From the NCBI GenBank assembly GCA_964420405.1, contig CAYQTL010000015.1:1-64000 (forward strand): 64,000 nucleotides of DNA. Reading direction: 5' to 3'. Below, one piece after another: positions 26,951 to 36,958 of the stretch; the first letter of the stretch is position 1; every line of letters starts with the position of its first letter. Source of the DNA: CAYQTL01 sp964420405. GTDB lineage: Bacteria > Acidobacteriota > Thermoanaerobaculia > Thermoanaerobaculales > Sulfomarinibacteraceae. The notes below the pieces were generated by a model. The model worked only from the letters and a program-made list of their open reading frames with translations, was not told the DNA's origin and made no database searches. The position numbers and the translations under genes were made by a program.

Positions 26951-28996
26951 ATGCCCCAGGCCACCGTCTTCGTGCTCGCGTCGTACGCCGTCCAGTGGGG
27001 GGCGAGCGTGCTCATGGCGCTGGTGGTGTGGCAGCTGCACGACCGCTACCGGCGGACCGCCCTGCGGCTGATCGCCGCGAGCTGGCTGGCGCTGAGCGTC
27101 GTCTTCCTCGGTGGCGGCGTCGCCCTCGCCGCCGCCACGACGTCGATGGCGCCGTGGCATCCTCTCCGGTGGTCGGCGTCGGCGGTGGCCCAGGTCGCCG
27201 GGTTCCTGCAGGCGGCGCTGCTGCTGCTGGGCAGCGCCGAGGTGGTGCTGCGGCGGTCCCTCGACCGGCGGGCGGTGGGGTGGATCCTGGCGGCCGCGGT
27301 CCTCGCCGGCATCGGCTCGACGGTGCCGTTCCTGGCCGATCCGGATGCCGGGCTCGCGCGGTTCTTCGTCCGCTTCGGCCTGCGGTCGCTGGTCACGGGC
27401 GTCGCGTTCGTCGCCGCCGGGCTGCTGGTGTGGCTCAAGCGGGACGCGGACCGCTTCGGGCAGCGGCTGGTGGCGGCGGCGTTCGCCCTCTACGGGCTCC
27501 AGCTGCTGCACTACTTCGCCGTCGCCAGCTGGCAGCTGGCGACGGGCAGGTTCGCGGCCTACACCGCCTACCTCGGGCACGTGGACTTCTTCCTGCTGGT
27601 GATGATCGGGCTCGGCACGGTGGTGTGGATGCTCGAGGAGGAGCGCGAGCGGACCCTGCGGGCGACGCGGGAGGCCGACTACCTCGCCAGCCACGACGAC
27701 ACCACCGGCCTGCCGAACCGGGCGACGCTCCTGCGCCACGCTGGCGCCTTGCTCGAGCAGGCTTCCAGGATGGGTGGCGGCGGGGCGGTGGTGGCCCTCG
27801 ACCTGGACGGGTTCCGGGCGGTCAACGACTCGGTCGGGGCGGCGGCCGGCGACCGGTTGCTCGCGTTGGCCAGCCAACGTCTCCGTGCGGCGCTGCCGGC
27901 GGACGCCCTGGTGGCCCGGATCGGCAGTGACGAGTTCGCCGCGCTCCTGCCGACCACCGCCGACGCCGGCGACGTGCGGCGGGTGGTCGGCAGGATCCGC
28001 CGCGAGCTGGCACGCCCGCTCGCGATCGGACAGCACGAGCTGTTCCCCACGGCCTGCGCCGGCGCGGCGACCTTCCCCCGGGACGGCGCTTCCGCCGACG
28101 CGCTGCTGCGGGCCGCCGAGGCGGCGCTGCACGCGGCCCAGCAGCAGGGTCGCGACCGGTTCCTGGCGTACGCGCCGAGCCTGGAGACGCTCACCTCCGA
28201 GCGCCTGCGGTTCGAGCACGCCGTGCGTGAGGCGGTTCTCGACCGCCGCTTCGTCCTCCACTACCAGCCGATCTTCGGCCTCGAGTCGGGGCGCGTCGTC
28301 GCCTGCGAGGCGCTCGTGCGGTGGCCCCACCCGACCCGCGGGCTGCTGCGGCCTGACCAGTTCCTGGCGGTGGTCGAGTCGATCGGGGCCCTCGCCGAGC
28401 TCGAGTGGTTCGTGCTCGAGACCGCCTGCCGTCAGATGCGCCGCTGGCGGCACGACGGATGCGGCCCCCCGCTGCTGTCGGTCAACCTCTCGCCGCAGCG
28501 GTTCCAGCATTCCGACACCGTCGGGCGCGCGGCCCGCATCGCCGCCGACGCGGCCGTCGACCCGAGCGCGATCCAGCTCGAGATCACCGAGCGCAGCGCC
28601 CTGCCCCAGACCGAGGTCACGTTCGAGGTGCTGCGCGGCCTCAAGGCGACCGGGTTCCGGATCGCCATCGACGACTTCGGCAGCGGCTACTCGTCGCTGG
28701 CCACCCTCCGCGCCGCACCGGTGGACTGCCTCAAGCTCGACGGAGGTTTCGTCCGCACGATCGACGGCTGCGAGCGCGACGCGGCGTTCCTGGCGTCCAT
28801 CGTCGCCGTCTCCCACGGTCTCGGGATCCCGGTGGTCGCCGAGGGCGTCGAGCGGGAGGCCCAGCGCGACATCCTGCGGCACCTGGGCTGTGACGCCGCC
28901 CAGGGCTACCTCCTCGGCCCGCCGGTCACCGCCGACCAGGTGCCGCAGGTGGTCGCCGGCGCCGCCGTCCCGCCGGGCACAAGGGATGCGGGCTGA
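26951..28996 (+). CDS. Membrane GGDEF-EAL protein, probable c-di-GMP phosphodiesterase
   Basis: 681 aa. Seven or so TM helices in the first 220 residues form a membrane sensor. A GGDEF domain (about 245-400) has RIGSDEFAAL, so the signature is GSDEF and the cyclase may be weak or inactive. The EAL domain (about 420-665) keeps the catalytic set: EALVRW, VNLSPQRF, ITERS, DDFGSGYSS, LKLD and AEGVE. Net activity is likely cyclic-di-GMP breakdown. Two PilZ proteins in this window are possible readers of the same messenger. The subtilase gene begins within its last codons. Confidence 0.88.
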   Translation: MPQATVFVLASYAVQWGASVLMALVVWQLHDRYRRTALRLIAASWLALSVVFLGGGVALAAATTSMAPWHPLRWSASAVAQVAGFLQAALLLLGSAEVVLRRSLDRRAVGWILAAAVLAGIGSTVPFLADPDAGLARFFVRFGLRSLVTGVAFVAAGLLVWLKRDADRFGQRLVAAAFALYGLQLLHYFAVASWQLATGRFAAYTAYLGHVDFFLLVMIGLGTVVWMLEEERERTLRATREADYLASHDDTTGLPNRATLLRHAGALLEQASRMGGGGAVVALDLDGFRAVNDSVGAAAGDRLLALASQRLRAALPADALVARIGSDEFAALLPTTADAGDVRRVVGRIRRELARPLAIGQHELFPTACAGAATFPRDGASADALLRAAEAALHAAQQQGRDRFLAYAPSLETLTSERLRFEHAVREAVLDRRFVLHYQPIFGLESGRVVACEALVRWPHPTRGLLRPDQFLAVVESIGALAELEWFVLETACRQMRRWRHDGCGPPLLSVNLSPQRFQHSDTVGRAARIAADAAVDPSAIQLEITERSALPQTEVTFEVLRGLKATGFRIAIDDFGSGYSSLATLRAAPVDCLKLDGGFVRTIDGCERDAAFLASIVAVSHGLGIPVVAEGVEREAQRDILRHLGCDAAQGYLLGPPVTADQVPQVVAGAAVPPGTRDAG

Positions 28997-31900
28997 GATG
29001 GCCGGCGCCGCCGCGCTGCTGCTCGCGGCAGTGATCCCGGCCGCGGCGGGGGCTCCGGCGCCTCCGGCCGAGCGCCTGCACCTGTGCCCGCCGGCCGACG
29101 TCCCCGCCGACGCGGTCGTGGTCCACCGCTACGGCGGCGCCGTCCTCGTGGCCCTCGAACCGGGCCACCGCGTCGACTCCGCCGGACCGGGCCTGCGGGC
29201 CCTTCCCGATCCTCGCGAGGTCCGCTTCCGGTCGTGGACCGCCCGGCTCGTGGACCGCCCGGCGGCGGACGCGGCGACCGACGGCGGCACCTGGATGCTG
29301 GTCCTCGCGGGCCCGGCCGACCCGGCGTGGATCGAGAGTCTCGCGGCGTGCGGTCTCGAGCGGCTGCACGTGGCCCACCCGTTCGCCGAGGTGGTGCGGG
29401 GGCGACCCGAGGCGGTGGCGTGCGCGCTCGGGCTGGAGACCAGCGAGGGCTACCTGGTGGTCCGGGCGGCGGCGACGCTGCCTCCCCGGGCCCGCGTGGC
29501 GCGGGCGCTGTGGCCGGCGCTGGAGACCGGTGCCGCCGTCGGCGGGGTGGACGCCTACGGCCCCGGCGCCGGGCCGGAGAGGCCCGCGTCGAAGCTCGCC
29601 CGAGGCCTCGACGGGTCGCTCGAGGCCCTGCTCGAGGGGCTTCCCGGTGCGACCTACCTGCAGCCCCGACTGGAGTCCCGCCCCCACCTCGACCTGGCGG
29701 TGCAGCCCGGGCTCGGCGCCGTCGAGCCCGTCTGGCGCCGGCTCGGCCTGGAGGGCGCAGGAATCGTGATCGCCCACAACGACACCGGCGTCGACCTCGG
29801 CCATCCCGACCTCGCGGCGGGTGCGGTCGCCGCCTCGGTGGGACGGATGCGGTACACCGACAGCGGCCACGGAACCCACACCGCCGCCGCCATCGTCGGC
29901 CGGGGCGGAGCGCCGGCCCCGGTCAACGACCACGGCTGCGGCGACCTCCTCGACCCCCTCCCGGAGGTGCGCGGCGTCGCGCCGGCGGCGACCCTGGTGA
30001 GCAACAACCGGTTCGAGGACGGTCTGGAGGGGATCTCGGCGGCGATGGCGTGGGCGGCCGGCCACCGGGCGGTGGTCAGCGCCAACTCGTGGGGGCTGGT
30101 CGGCTCCGGCGGGTCGGGTTTCGCGTACTCGGTCGAGGCGGCCGAGGTGGACGCCGCCGTGCGCGACGCGACGGCGTCGGGCGGCCCGGCGTGGCCGCTG
30201 TCGGTGGTGTTCTCGGCCGGCAACCTGGGGCCGGACGGCGGCACCGTCAGCACCCCGGGTACCGCCAAGAACGCGATCACCGTCGGCGCGACCCAGAACG
30301 CGCGCTGTGGCAGCTGGGTGCCGGGAACCGACCCCGGCCCGGACCCGGACCGGGTGCTCTCCAGCTCGAGCCGGGGCCCCGCCCAGGGACGGATCAAGCC
30401 CGACCTGGTCGCACCTGGTGGCGACCTGCTGGCCGCCGAGTCGGCCGACCCGTACGCGGTGGTGCCGTGGGACCAGCCGTGGACCGGCGCCCGGTATGCC
30501 CTCGCCACCGGCACCTCCCAGGCGGCGGCGCTGGTGGCCGGGGCGGCCGGGTTGGTGACGGAGCATCTGTGGCACCTCCGTGGGGTGCGGCCGAGCCCCG
30601 CGGCGGTGAAGGCCACCCTCGTCGCCGGGGCGGTGGACCTCGGACTCCCGGTGGCGGAGCAGGGCTGGGGACGCCTCGATCTCGAACGGGCGATCGCGGG
30701 CCCGCCGGGCGGATCGGTCACGGTCCTCGACGGCGACACGACGATCACCCTCGCCACCGGTTCCGACTGGCAGCGTCCCTTCGAGGTGGCGTCGGCGTCC
30801 GTGCCGCTGACGGTGGTGCTGACCTGGACCGACGTCCCCGGCGAGGCGGACGCGATCCACCCTCTGGTCAACGACCTGGATTTGGTCCTCGTGGCGCCCG
30901 ACGGCGCCTGGTACCGGGGCAACCGCTTCGACGGGGGCTGGTCGGCAACCGACCCCGGTCCGGTGGCCGACGACGTCAACCCGGTCGAGGTGATCCGGGT
31001 CGAGGCGCCGCCGCCCGGCACCTGGTCCGTCGCGGTACGGGCCACGTCCGTGCCGTTGCCGCCCGCGGGCCTGGACGGACAGGACTTCGCGCTCGTGATC
31101 GCGGGCGACGCCGCGGCGTGCGCGGCTCCGCCGCCGCCGGCCGGGCTCGAGGCGCGCACGGCGGGCCCGCGCCGGGTCGAGCTGACCTGGAGGCCGGTGC
31201 CCGGCGCCACGGCGTATCGTGTCCGCCGCACCGGCGGTGGTGCGGGTCCCGTGCTCGCGCCGGTCGGGCGGACGACGGCACCGGTGACGGCGTTCACCGA
31301 CGACGGGGTCGAGGGGGGCGTCGCCTACCGGTGGGTGGTGGAGGCCGAGGTCGATCCCGGATGCGTCTCGCCGCCGTCGGCCGAGGCGTCGGCCGTGCCC
31401 GACGGTCCCTGCCTCCTCCCGCCCGGCTTCGGAGGTCTCGCCTCGGCGCGCCCGACGGGTGGCGTCACCTGCGCGATCGAGCTCCAGTGGCCGGAGGCCT
31501 CGACCCCGTGCCCTGCGGGCGTCGTCTACGACGTCTACCGCACCACGCAGCCGGGACCGGTGGTGGCGCCCGGGAACCTGCTGACCGCCGGCGTCGACGG
31601 CACCACCTTCCGGGACGAGGGCCTGGCCGACGGCGTCGCGCTGCGCTACGCGGTCCGGGCGAGAGACCCGGCCTCCGGCGCCACCGACGCCAACCTGCTG
31701 GTGCTCGAGGTCGCGCCCGCCGCGGCCGACACGGTGTGGCTCGACGGCGAGCCCGAGTCGGACCCTGCTGCGTTGACGGCGGTCCCTGCGTCGGGCGCCG
31801 ACACCGGCACCCCGCCGTGGGCGGTGTCGACGGCGGACGCCGCCACCGGCGGTGCGTCCTGGGCGTGCACCACCGGTCCCGCGGTCGGAGACCAGGCGCT

Positions 31901-33545
31901 GGTCACCGCCGCCCCGCTGGTCCTGCCGGCCGGCCCGCCGGTGGAGCTGGTGTTTCATCACCGCACCGCCCTCGACGAGGGCCGCGACGGCGGCCGGCTC
32001 GAGTACTCGACCGACGCCGGCCGGAGGTGGCACGACATCCGCGCGGGCGACGGCGCCGCCGTGGCGGGCGACCCGGACCGGATCACGGCCGGCGGCTACG
32101 ACGACCGCCTCGGGGGCGGCAGCCCGCTGGCCGGGCTCGAGGTCTGGTCCGGCCACTCCCGGGAGTGGCGCGAGGTGCGGGTGGACCTAGCGGCGTTCGC
32201 GCGCCGTCCGGTGCTGCTGCGCTGGCGGTGCGCCGCCGCCGGCCGCAGCTCCGATCCGGGCGGCTGGTGGGTGGACGGGATCCGGGTCCGCACCCGCGAG
32301 GCCTGCCAGAGCTGTCCGGCGCCGCCGCCGCCATCAGGGGTCGCGGCCGCCGCCGCCGTCAACGGGGTGCGGGTCACCTGGCATCCCGCGATGCCCGCGG
32401 CCGCCCACGTCGTCGAGCGGGACGACGGCGCCGGCGGTCCACTGCGCCAGATCGCGGCCACCGCCGCGGGCGTGACCACCTCCCTGGACCGGAACGCGTC
32501 GGGGGGGACGGTCTACCGGTACGCGATCCGCAGCGCGGTGGACGGCTGCCGCTCGGAGCGCTCGGCCGAGGTCCGGGCGGAGGCCGGCGGCCGCTGCACG
32601 CTCGCCCCCGAGTTCTTCGGCCTCGCAGCGGTCCGGACCCCCGAGGACGAGCGCTGCGGCGTCGAGCTGGAGTGGCTCCCGGCGGCCTCCCGGTGCCCGG
32701 GCCGGCCGCCGCTGTACCGCGTCTACCGCAGTGCCGGCGCCACCGTCTGGCCCGGAACCGCGGACCTGCTCGCGGGCTCGCTGACGGCGACGGTGTTCCG
32801 CGACGTGGACGTCCGCGCCGGGGAGACCTACCGATACCTCGTGCGGGCCCGCCACGCCGGCGGCGTCGAGGAGGACGCGAATCTCCGCGTCCTTACGGCC
32901 GCCCCGCTCGGCGTGCGCGGGGTGGCGTTCGCGGACGGGGCCGAGCTGTCGTTCGCCGCCTGGCGAGCCGAGCCAGGCTCGGGCGCCGACCCCGGCACCG
33001 AGCCGTGGCGCCGGGTCGACGACGACGCCCACGACGGGGCCTGGGCGCTCTTCGTCCCCGGCGAGGACCGCGTCAAGGACCAGGCGCTGGTCACCGCCGG
33101 GCCGGTCCCCCTGCCTGCCGGCACCACGCCGGAGCTCCGGTTCTGGCACCTGTACGACCACCAGGTGTTCGTCGACGGCGGCCGGCTGGAGTACTCGCTG
33201 GACGGCGGCGCCAGCTGGCACGACATCCTCGACGGCGACGGCGGCGCGATCCCCGCCGACGAGGGCCGTTTTCTGGCGGGCGGCTACTCGGGCACCATCC
33301 AGGGCGGCGTCAACACCCCGATCGGACCCGGTTGGGCGTGGACGGGCTTCATCCGCGACTGGTCCGAGGTGCGGGTCGACCTGACGGACTTCGCCGGCCG
33401 CGAGCCGCTGCTGCGGTGGCGGATCGGGTGCAACTCCAGTCGCCACGGGGCGGGGTGGTGGGTCGACGACGTCGAGGTGTCGTGGCCGACGCCCTGCGAC
33501 ACCCGCGCCGATCCGCCGCGGTCCCCGCCGCGGCGGCTGCCGTGA
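28986..33545 (+). CDS. Secreted subtilisin-like serine protease with duplicated C-terminal modules
   Basis: 1519 aa. Signal peptide about 1-23 (LLLAAVIPAAAGA). The S8 catalytic triad is visible: Asp266 in HNDTGVD, His295 in GHGTHTAA and Ser511 in GTSQAAAL, with oxyanion Asn in FSAGN. About 575-715 is a P-like beta domain ending in FALVIAG. Then come two similar units, each an Fn3-like strand set (APPPPAGLEA and APPPPSGVAA) plus a MAM-like domain (DQALVTA, GGRLEYS.D.G..WHDI, EVRVDL..F, LLRWR, GWWVD). The second copy ends the protein. Start ATG 28986 overlaps the upstream gene by 11 nt; ATG 28998 is an alternative that loses the positive N-terminus. Probably an extracellular protease. Confidence 0.88.
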   Translation: MRAEMAGAAALLLAAVIPAAAGAPAPPAERLHLCPPADVPADAVVVHRYGGAVLVALEPGHRVDSAGPGLRALPDPREVRFRSWTARLVDRPAADAATDGGTWMLVLAGPADPAWIESLAACGLERLHVAHPFAEVVRGRPEAVACALGLETSEGYLVVRAAATLPPRARVARALWPALETGAAVGGVDAYGPGAGPERPASKLARGLDGSLEALLEGLPGATYLQPRLESRPHLDLAVQPGLGAVEPVWRRLGLEGAGIVIAHNDTGVDLGHPDLAAGAVAASVGRMRYTDSGHGTHTAAAIVGRGGAPAPVNDHGCGDLLDPLPEVRGVAPAATLVSNNRFEDGLEGISAAMAWAAGHRAVVSANSWGLVGSGGSGFAYSVEAAEVDAAVRDATASGGPAWPLSVVFSAGNLGPDGGTVSTPGTAKNAITVGATQNARCGSWVPGTDPGPDPDRVLSSSSRGPAQGRIKPDLVAPGGDLLAAESADPYAVVPWDQPWTGARYALATGTSQAAALVAGAAGLVTEHLWHLRGVRPSPAAVKATLVAGAVDLGLPVAEQGWGRLDLERAIAGPPGGSVTVLDGDTTITLATGSDWQRPFEVASASVPLTVVLTWTDVPGEADAIHPLVNDLDLVLVAPDGAWYRGNRFDGGWSATDPGPVADDVNPVEVIRVEAPPPGTWSVAVRATSVPLPPAGLDGQDFALVIAGDAAACAAPPPPAGLEARTAGPRRVELTWRPVPGATAYRVRRTGGGAGPVLAPVGRTTAPVTAFTDDGVEGGVAYRWVVEAEVDPGCVSPPSAEASAVPDGPCLLPPGFGGLASARPTGGVTCAIELQWPEASTPCPAGVVYDVYRTTQPGPVVAPGNLLTAGVDGTTFRDEGLADGVALRYAVRARDPASGATDANLLVLEVAPAAADTVWLDGEPESDPAALTAVPASGADTGTPPWAVSTADAATGGASWACTTGPAVGDQALVTAAPLVLPAGPPVELVFHHRTALDEGRDGGRLEYSTDAGRRWHDIRAGDGAAVAGDPDRITAGGYDDRLGGGSPLAGLEVWSGHSREWREVRVDLAAFARRPVLLRWRCAAAGRSSDPGGWWVDGIRVRTREACQSCPAPPPPSGVAAAAAVNGVRVTWHPAMPAAAHVVERDDGAGGPLRQIAATAAGVTTSLDRNASGGTVYRYAIRSAVDGCRSERSAEVRAEAGGRCTLAPEFFGLAAVRTPEDERCGVELEWLPAASRCPGRPPLYRVYRSAGATVWPGTADLLAGSLTATVFRDVDVRAGETYRYLVRARHAGGVEEDANLRVLTAAPLGVRGVAFADGAELSFAAWRAEPGSGADPGTEPWRRVDDDAHDGAWALFVPGEDRVKDQALVTAGPVPLPAGTTPELRFWHLYDHQVFVDGGRLEYSLDGGASWHDILDGDGGAIPADEGRFLAGGYSGTIQGGVNTPIGPGWAWTGFIRDWSEVRVDLTDFAGREPLLRWRIGCNSSRHGAGWWVDDVEVSWPTPCDTRADPPRSPPRRLP

Positions 33546-33563
33546 GGCGGGGCTCGCATCTGG

Positions 33564-33569
33564 TAGCCT
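33564..33569 (+). promoter_or_regulatory. -10 box TAGCCT of the SpoIIE-type phosphatase gene (leaderless type)
   Basis: TAGCCT ends 7 nt before ATG 33577. Confidence 0.45.
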
Positions 33570-33576
33570 GACGGCG

Positions 33577-36342
33577 ATGTCGCGCAAGGTCGTGGTTGGG
33601 GTCGTGGTCGCGGCCCAGCTGGCGGTGTTCGGCGCGCTGCTCGGCCGGCAGGCGGCGACGTGGCACCACCAGGGATTCAGCGGGGTGGCGTACCAGCCTG
33701 GATCCGACGCGGACAGCGAGTGGCCCCGGTTCTCGACGCCGTTCGACCCCCAGCCGGGCCGCGTGATCGCGGTGGTGCCGGGCTCCCCGGGCGCCCGGGC
33801 GGGGGTCCGGGACGGCGACGTGGTCGACGCTGTCAACGGCGTGTCGGCATCGGATCTGGAAGGGCTGCGGCAGCTCGCCCGGCACCTGGTCCGCGGCGAC
33901 ACCGTCCGGTACGAGCTCGTGCGGGGGGGCGGGACGACCGCCGCGGAGGTCACGCTCGCGTCGCCGTGGCGGATGTGGCCGCTCGTGCTGTCGAGCGGCT
34001 CGACGGTTGGCATCGGTCTCGCCTTCGTCGCGATCAGCCTACTGGTGGCGTGGAGCCGCCCGACATCGCGCAGCGCCATGGTGTTCTTCGCCATGAGCTC
34101 GGTCGGAGCCGCCTCGTTCTTCCTCTGGGCGCTGATGGAGCTGCGGTTCCCGGACGTGCGGGGGGTCCTGCCGACGGGTACCGAGCCGGCGGTGTTCGCG
34201 GTGCTCTTCGTCTACGTCGTGCTGTGCATCGCCCTCGCCCTGCTGATCCTCCACCTCGCGCTGGTGTTCCCCCGCGAGCGGCCGGTGGTGCGGCGGTGGC
34301 CGCAGGTGCTGTCGTGGCTGTACACCGCGCCGCTGCTGCCGAGCGTCATGCTCGCCGGCTGGGTCGGGCTCGCGGCGGCGTCGCGGCATCCGTGGACCCT
34401 GGCGGCGGCCGAGGTCCTGCTGGCGGTGGTGGCGGTCGTGTGCGCTCTCCGCGTCGTCCGCCGGTGGCGCGACGGCGGTTTGCGGCGGGCGGTCGCCGCG
34501 TCGCCCTGGGCGCTGCCGCTGCTGCTGGTGGCGGTCGGCAGCCACCTGATCTTCGCCGCGCGCTGGATCCCCGAGGGTGCCGGGTTCGTGCTCGGCCTGG
34601 TGTTCGGGCTCGGCTTCGCGGCGACCTTCCTGGGCACCCTCGGGGGCTACGGGGTCGCCACCTGCGTCGCGCTGTACCGCAGCTACCGCGAGAGCAGCGC
34701 CGACGAGAAGCGCCAGGTCCGCTGGCCGCTGTGGGGGACCTTCACATCGATCGCGGCGTCGCTGGTCCTGATGGTGCTGTCGGTGGTGCTGGTCTCGACC
34801 CACCCGTCGGGTCTGGGTTCCACCGTGGCGACGGCGATCACCGCCGTCTCGAAGCTGGTCTACCTGCTGATCCCGGTGTCGTTCGCGTTCGCGATCCTGC
34901 GCTACCGGCTGCTGGAGATCGACATCCTGATCCGGCGGACCGTGGTGTACGGGGCGCTCACCGGCGCGGTGGTGACGTCCTACCTGCTGTTCGTGGGCGT
35001 GGGCGGTCTCGTGGTGGCCCGCCTGACCGGGCTGGAGGGCCAGGGCGTGGCGGTCGGCGCGACCCTGGTGGTGGCGGCGTTGCTGATCCCGTTGCGTTCC
35101 AGGCTGCAGCACTTCGCCGAGCGCCGTCTGCTGCGCTACGAGCGGGACCTCGAGGCGGCCCGCCAGCGGATCTCGGCGGCCGCGCGGACCGGAACCGACC
35201 GCGACCGTCTGCTGGCGACCGCGGCCGAGCAGGTGCAGCAGGCGCTGGCGGTGCGCAGCGTCGCGATCCTCACCGGCGGGCGGGGTCCACTGCAGCCCGA
35301 GGCGACGGTCGGGCTCGGCGAGCGGGGGACGTCCGCGCTGCGGGTCGATCCTGCCGACCCGGTGCTGGCCTCCCGCACCAGGGCCACCGGCCCCGGGGAC
35401 TGGCCGGCCGACTCGGCCGGACGCGACGCTCTCGTGGCGGCCGGGATGATGCGGTTCGCAGCGGCGCCCGCCGGCGCGCCGACGGCGGCGGTGGCCGTCG
35501 GCAGCCGGTTCGAGCGGCAACCGTTCGAGCCCGACGACGACGTTTTCCTGGCGGCCGTCGCGGACGAGGTCGCCCGCGGTGTCGCCCGGCTGGAAAGCCG
35601 CCGGACCGAGGCCGAGCTCGGCCAGGCGGGGGAGATCCAGCGGGCGCTGCTGCCCACCGCCCTGCCGCGGATCGGCGGGGTGGAGGTGGCCGGGCGGTGG
35701 CGTCCGGCGCGGGAGGTGTCCGGCGACGCCTACGACGTCATCCGCCTCGACGGGGACCGGATCCTGCTCACCATCGCCGACGTGGTGGGCAAGGGGTTGC
35801 CGGCGGCGCTGCTCATGTCGAGTCTGCAGACCGCCGTGCGCTCGGTGGCCGATGCAGGGACCCCTCCCGACCGCCTGGTGGACCGGGTGCGGTCGGTGGT
35901 CACCGGGAACCTGACGGGCGGGCGGTTCGTCACTCTGTGCGCGGTCGTGGTCGACCGTGCCGCCTTCGAGGTCCGCTGGTGCAACGCCGGCCACGTGCCG
36001 CCGGTGCTCGTGCGCGCCGACGGTCGGGTGGAGCGCCTCGAGACCGGGGGCCCGGCGGTGGCACGGGTGTTCCGCGAGCTGGGGTACGTGGCGGGCGCGG
36101 TCCCGGTCGCCGAGCACGACCGCCTGCTGCTGTGCACCGACGGGGTCACCGAAGCCCTCGACCCCTCCGGCGAGCCGTTCGGCGACCACCGACTCGAGGA
36201 GGCGGTCCGGACCGGCCGGACGCTGCCGGCCCAAGGCCTGCTCGACCACGTCGAGCGGGCCGTGCTCGAGCACGCCGGCAGCCGGCTCGACGACGACCTC
36301 ACGCTGGTGGCCGCCGCCATCGTGCCGGTCGCGGGCGGCTGA
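33577..36342 (+). CDS. PDZ-7TM-GAF-SpoIIE type PP2C phosphatase
   Basis: 921 aa. N-terminal TM, a PDZ domain (VVPGSPGARAGVRDGDVVDAV, about 60-130), about nine TM helices to about 510, a GAF-like region (about 525-670) and a C-terminal PP2C/SpoIIE domain (about 680-915). The phosphatase metal motif GDAYDV, the IADVVGKGLPAALLMS segment, CNAGHVPP and LLCTDGVTEA are all present. Such enzymes dephosphorylate anti-sigma antagonists in partner-switching systems, but no STAS or anti-sigma gene lies nearby. The PDZ-7TM front half resembles that of the histidine kinase at 12992 (RxQxxW, then ...YRLxxI...). Confidence 0.85.
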   Translation: MSRKVVVGVVVAAQLAVFGALLGRQAATWHHQGFSGVAYQPGSDADSEWPRFSTPFDPQPGRVIAVVPGSPGARAGVRDGDVVDAVNGVSASDLEGLRQLARHLVRGDTVRYELVRGGGTTAAEVTLASPWRMWPLVLSSGSTVGIGLAFVAISLLVAWSRPTSRSAMVFFAMSSVGAASFFLWALMELRFPDVRGVLPTGTEPAVFAVLFVYVVLCIALALLILHLALVFPRERPVVRRWPQVLSWLYTAPLLPSVMLAGWVGLAAASRHPWTLAAAEVLLAVVAVVCALRVVRRWRDGGLRRAVAASPWALPLLLVAVGSHLIFAARWIPEGAGFVLGLVFGLGFAATFLGTLGGYGVATCVALYRSYRESSADEKRQVRWPLWGTFTSIAASLVLMVLSVVLVSTHPSGLGSTVATAITAVSKLVYLLIPVSFAFAILRYRLLEIDILIRRTVVYGALTGAVVTSYLLFVGVGGLVVARLTGLEGQGVAVGATLVVAALLIPLRSRLQHFAERRLLRYERDLEAARQRISAAARTGTDRDRLLATAAEQVQQALAVRSVAILTGGRGPLQPEATVGLGERGTSALRVDPADPVLASRTRATGPGDWPADSAGRDALVAAGMMRFAAAPAGAPTAAVAVGSRFERQPFEPDDDVFLAAVADEVARGVARLESRRTEAELGQAGEIQRALLPTALPRIGGVEVAGRWRPAREVSGDAYDVIRLDGDRILLTIADVVGKGLPAALLMSSLQTAVRSVADAGTPPDRLVDRVRSVVTGNLTGGRFVTLCAVVVDRAAFEVRWCNAGHVPPVLVRADGRVERLETGGPAVARVFRELGYVAGAVPVAEHDRLLLCTDGVTEALDPSGEPFGDHRLEEAVRTGRTLPAQGLLDHVERAVLEHAGSRLDDDLTLVAAAIVPVAGG

Positions 36343-36354
36343 GGCGGACGGGCT

Positions 36355-36540
36355 CCGAACCCGTTCCCGATCCCGCCTGGAGTCCGGGACCGGGAACCGG
36401 CACGACGACGGCGGCCACCGGCGGCGACGCGCGTGTCCGAGGTCGCGGCCTCCTCGGGGACGGGCGCGAGCACGGGCGCCGGTGGGGGAGCGATCATCAT
36501 CGGGATCGGGATCGGGAGCGGGAGCGGACATGCCGGCGCC
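36355..36540. repeat. Dispersed intergenic repeat, copy G
   Basis: CCGTTCCCGATCCCG at the left and ATCGGGATCGGGATCGGGAG with GCGGGAGCGGAC at the right, with degenerate ACGGGC units between. It fills most of the 239-nt gap 36343-36581, in which I see no other gene. Confidence 0.5.
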
Positions 36541-36566
36541 CGGTGGTGCGGGGGAGGGGGCCGCGC

Positions 36567-36572
36567 TATGCT
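36567..36572 (+). promoter_or_regulatory. -10 box TATGCT of the acidic small protein gene
   Basis: TATGCT ends 9 nt before ATG 36582, so the leader would be only about 3 nt. Confidence 0.5.
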
Positions 36573-36581
36573 TGGCGCCCC

Positions 36582-36950
36582 ATGGACCCGCCGTTCACGC
36601 TGCCGTTCGAGCGCTTCTGGGCGTGGCTGATGGCCCACCCGAACTGCATCCTCCGTGCCGGCACGCCCGAGGCGGTGCTGTTCGACGACGACGATCTTCA
36701 CTGGCACTTCGCGTCGGAGGACGAGCGGACCCTGCTGGTCCAGGTGCTGCGCGGCAAGCGGCTTCTGGGGGAGATCGTCGTCGACCCGGAGCAGGTCGCC
36801 TACGTCGAGGGGCTGCCGCCGGAGCAACCGGACGAGCACGTCTTCGAGCTGATCTCGGAGACCGAGAACGACCGTTTCGCCGCCTGGGTGTTCGTGCTGA
36901 CCCACGGTTGGGACGAGGACGGCGACGTCACCGCCGGACGAGTCCACTAG
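36582..36950 (+). CDS. Small acidic protein, function unknown
   Basis: 122 aa, strongly acidic, no signal peptide or TM. It begins MDPPFTLPFERFWAWLMAHP and contains EAVLFDDDDLHWHFASED and HVFELISETENDRFAAWVF. The pattern suggests a compact alpha/beta fold. I do not recognise a family. The start is set by the near-leaderless promoter. The next gene's ribosome site overlaps its stop codon, so the two are probably co-transcribed although the next product is exported and this one is not. Confidence 0.65.
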   Translation: MDPPFTLPFERFWAWLMAHPNCILRAGTPEAVLFDDDDLHWHFASEDERTLLVQVLRGKRLLGEIVVDPEQVAYVEGLPPEQPDEHVFELISETENDRFAAWVFVLTHGWDEDGDVTAGRVH

Positions 36951-36958
36951 GAGCCGCC

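Noticed and set aside
27774..28985. In-frame extension of about 400 codons upstream of the subtilase start
   Set aside because: This part is the out-of-frame shadow of the GGDEF-EAL gene; the signal peptide marks the true start near 28986.
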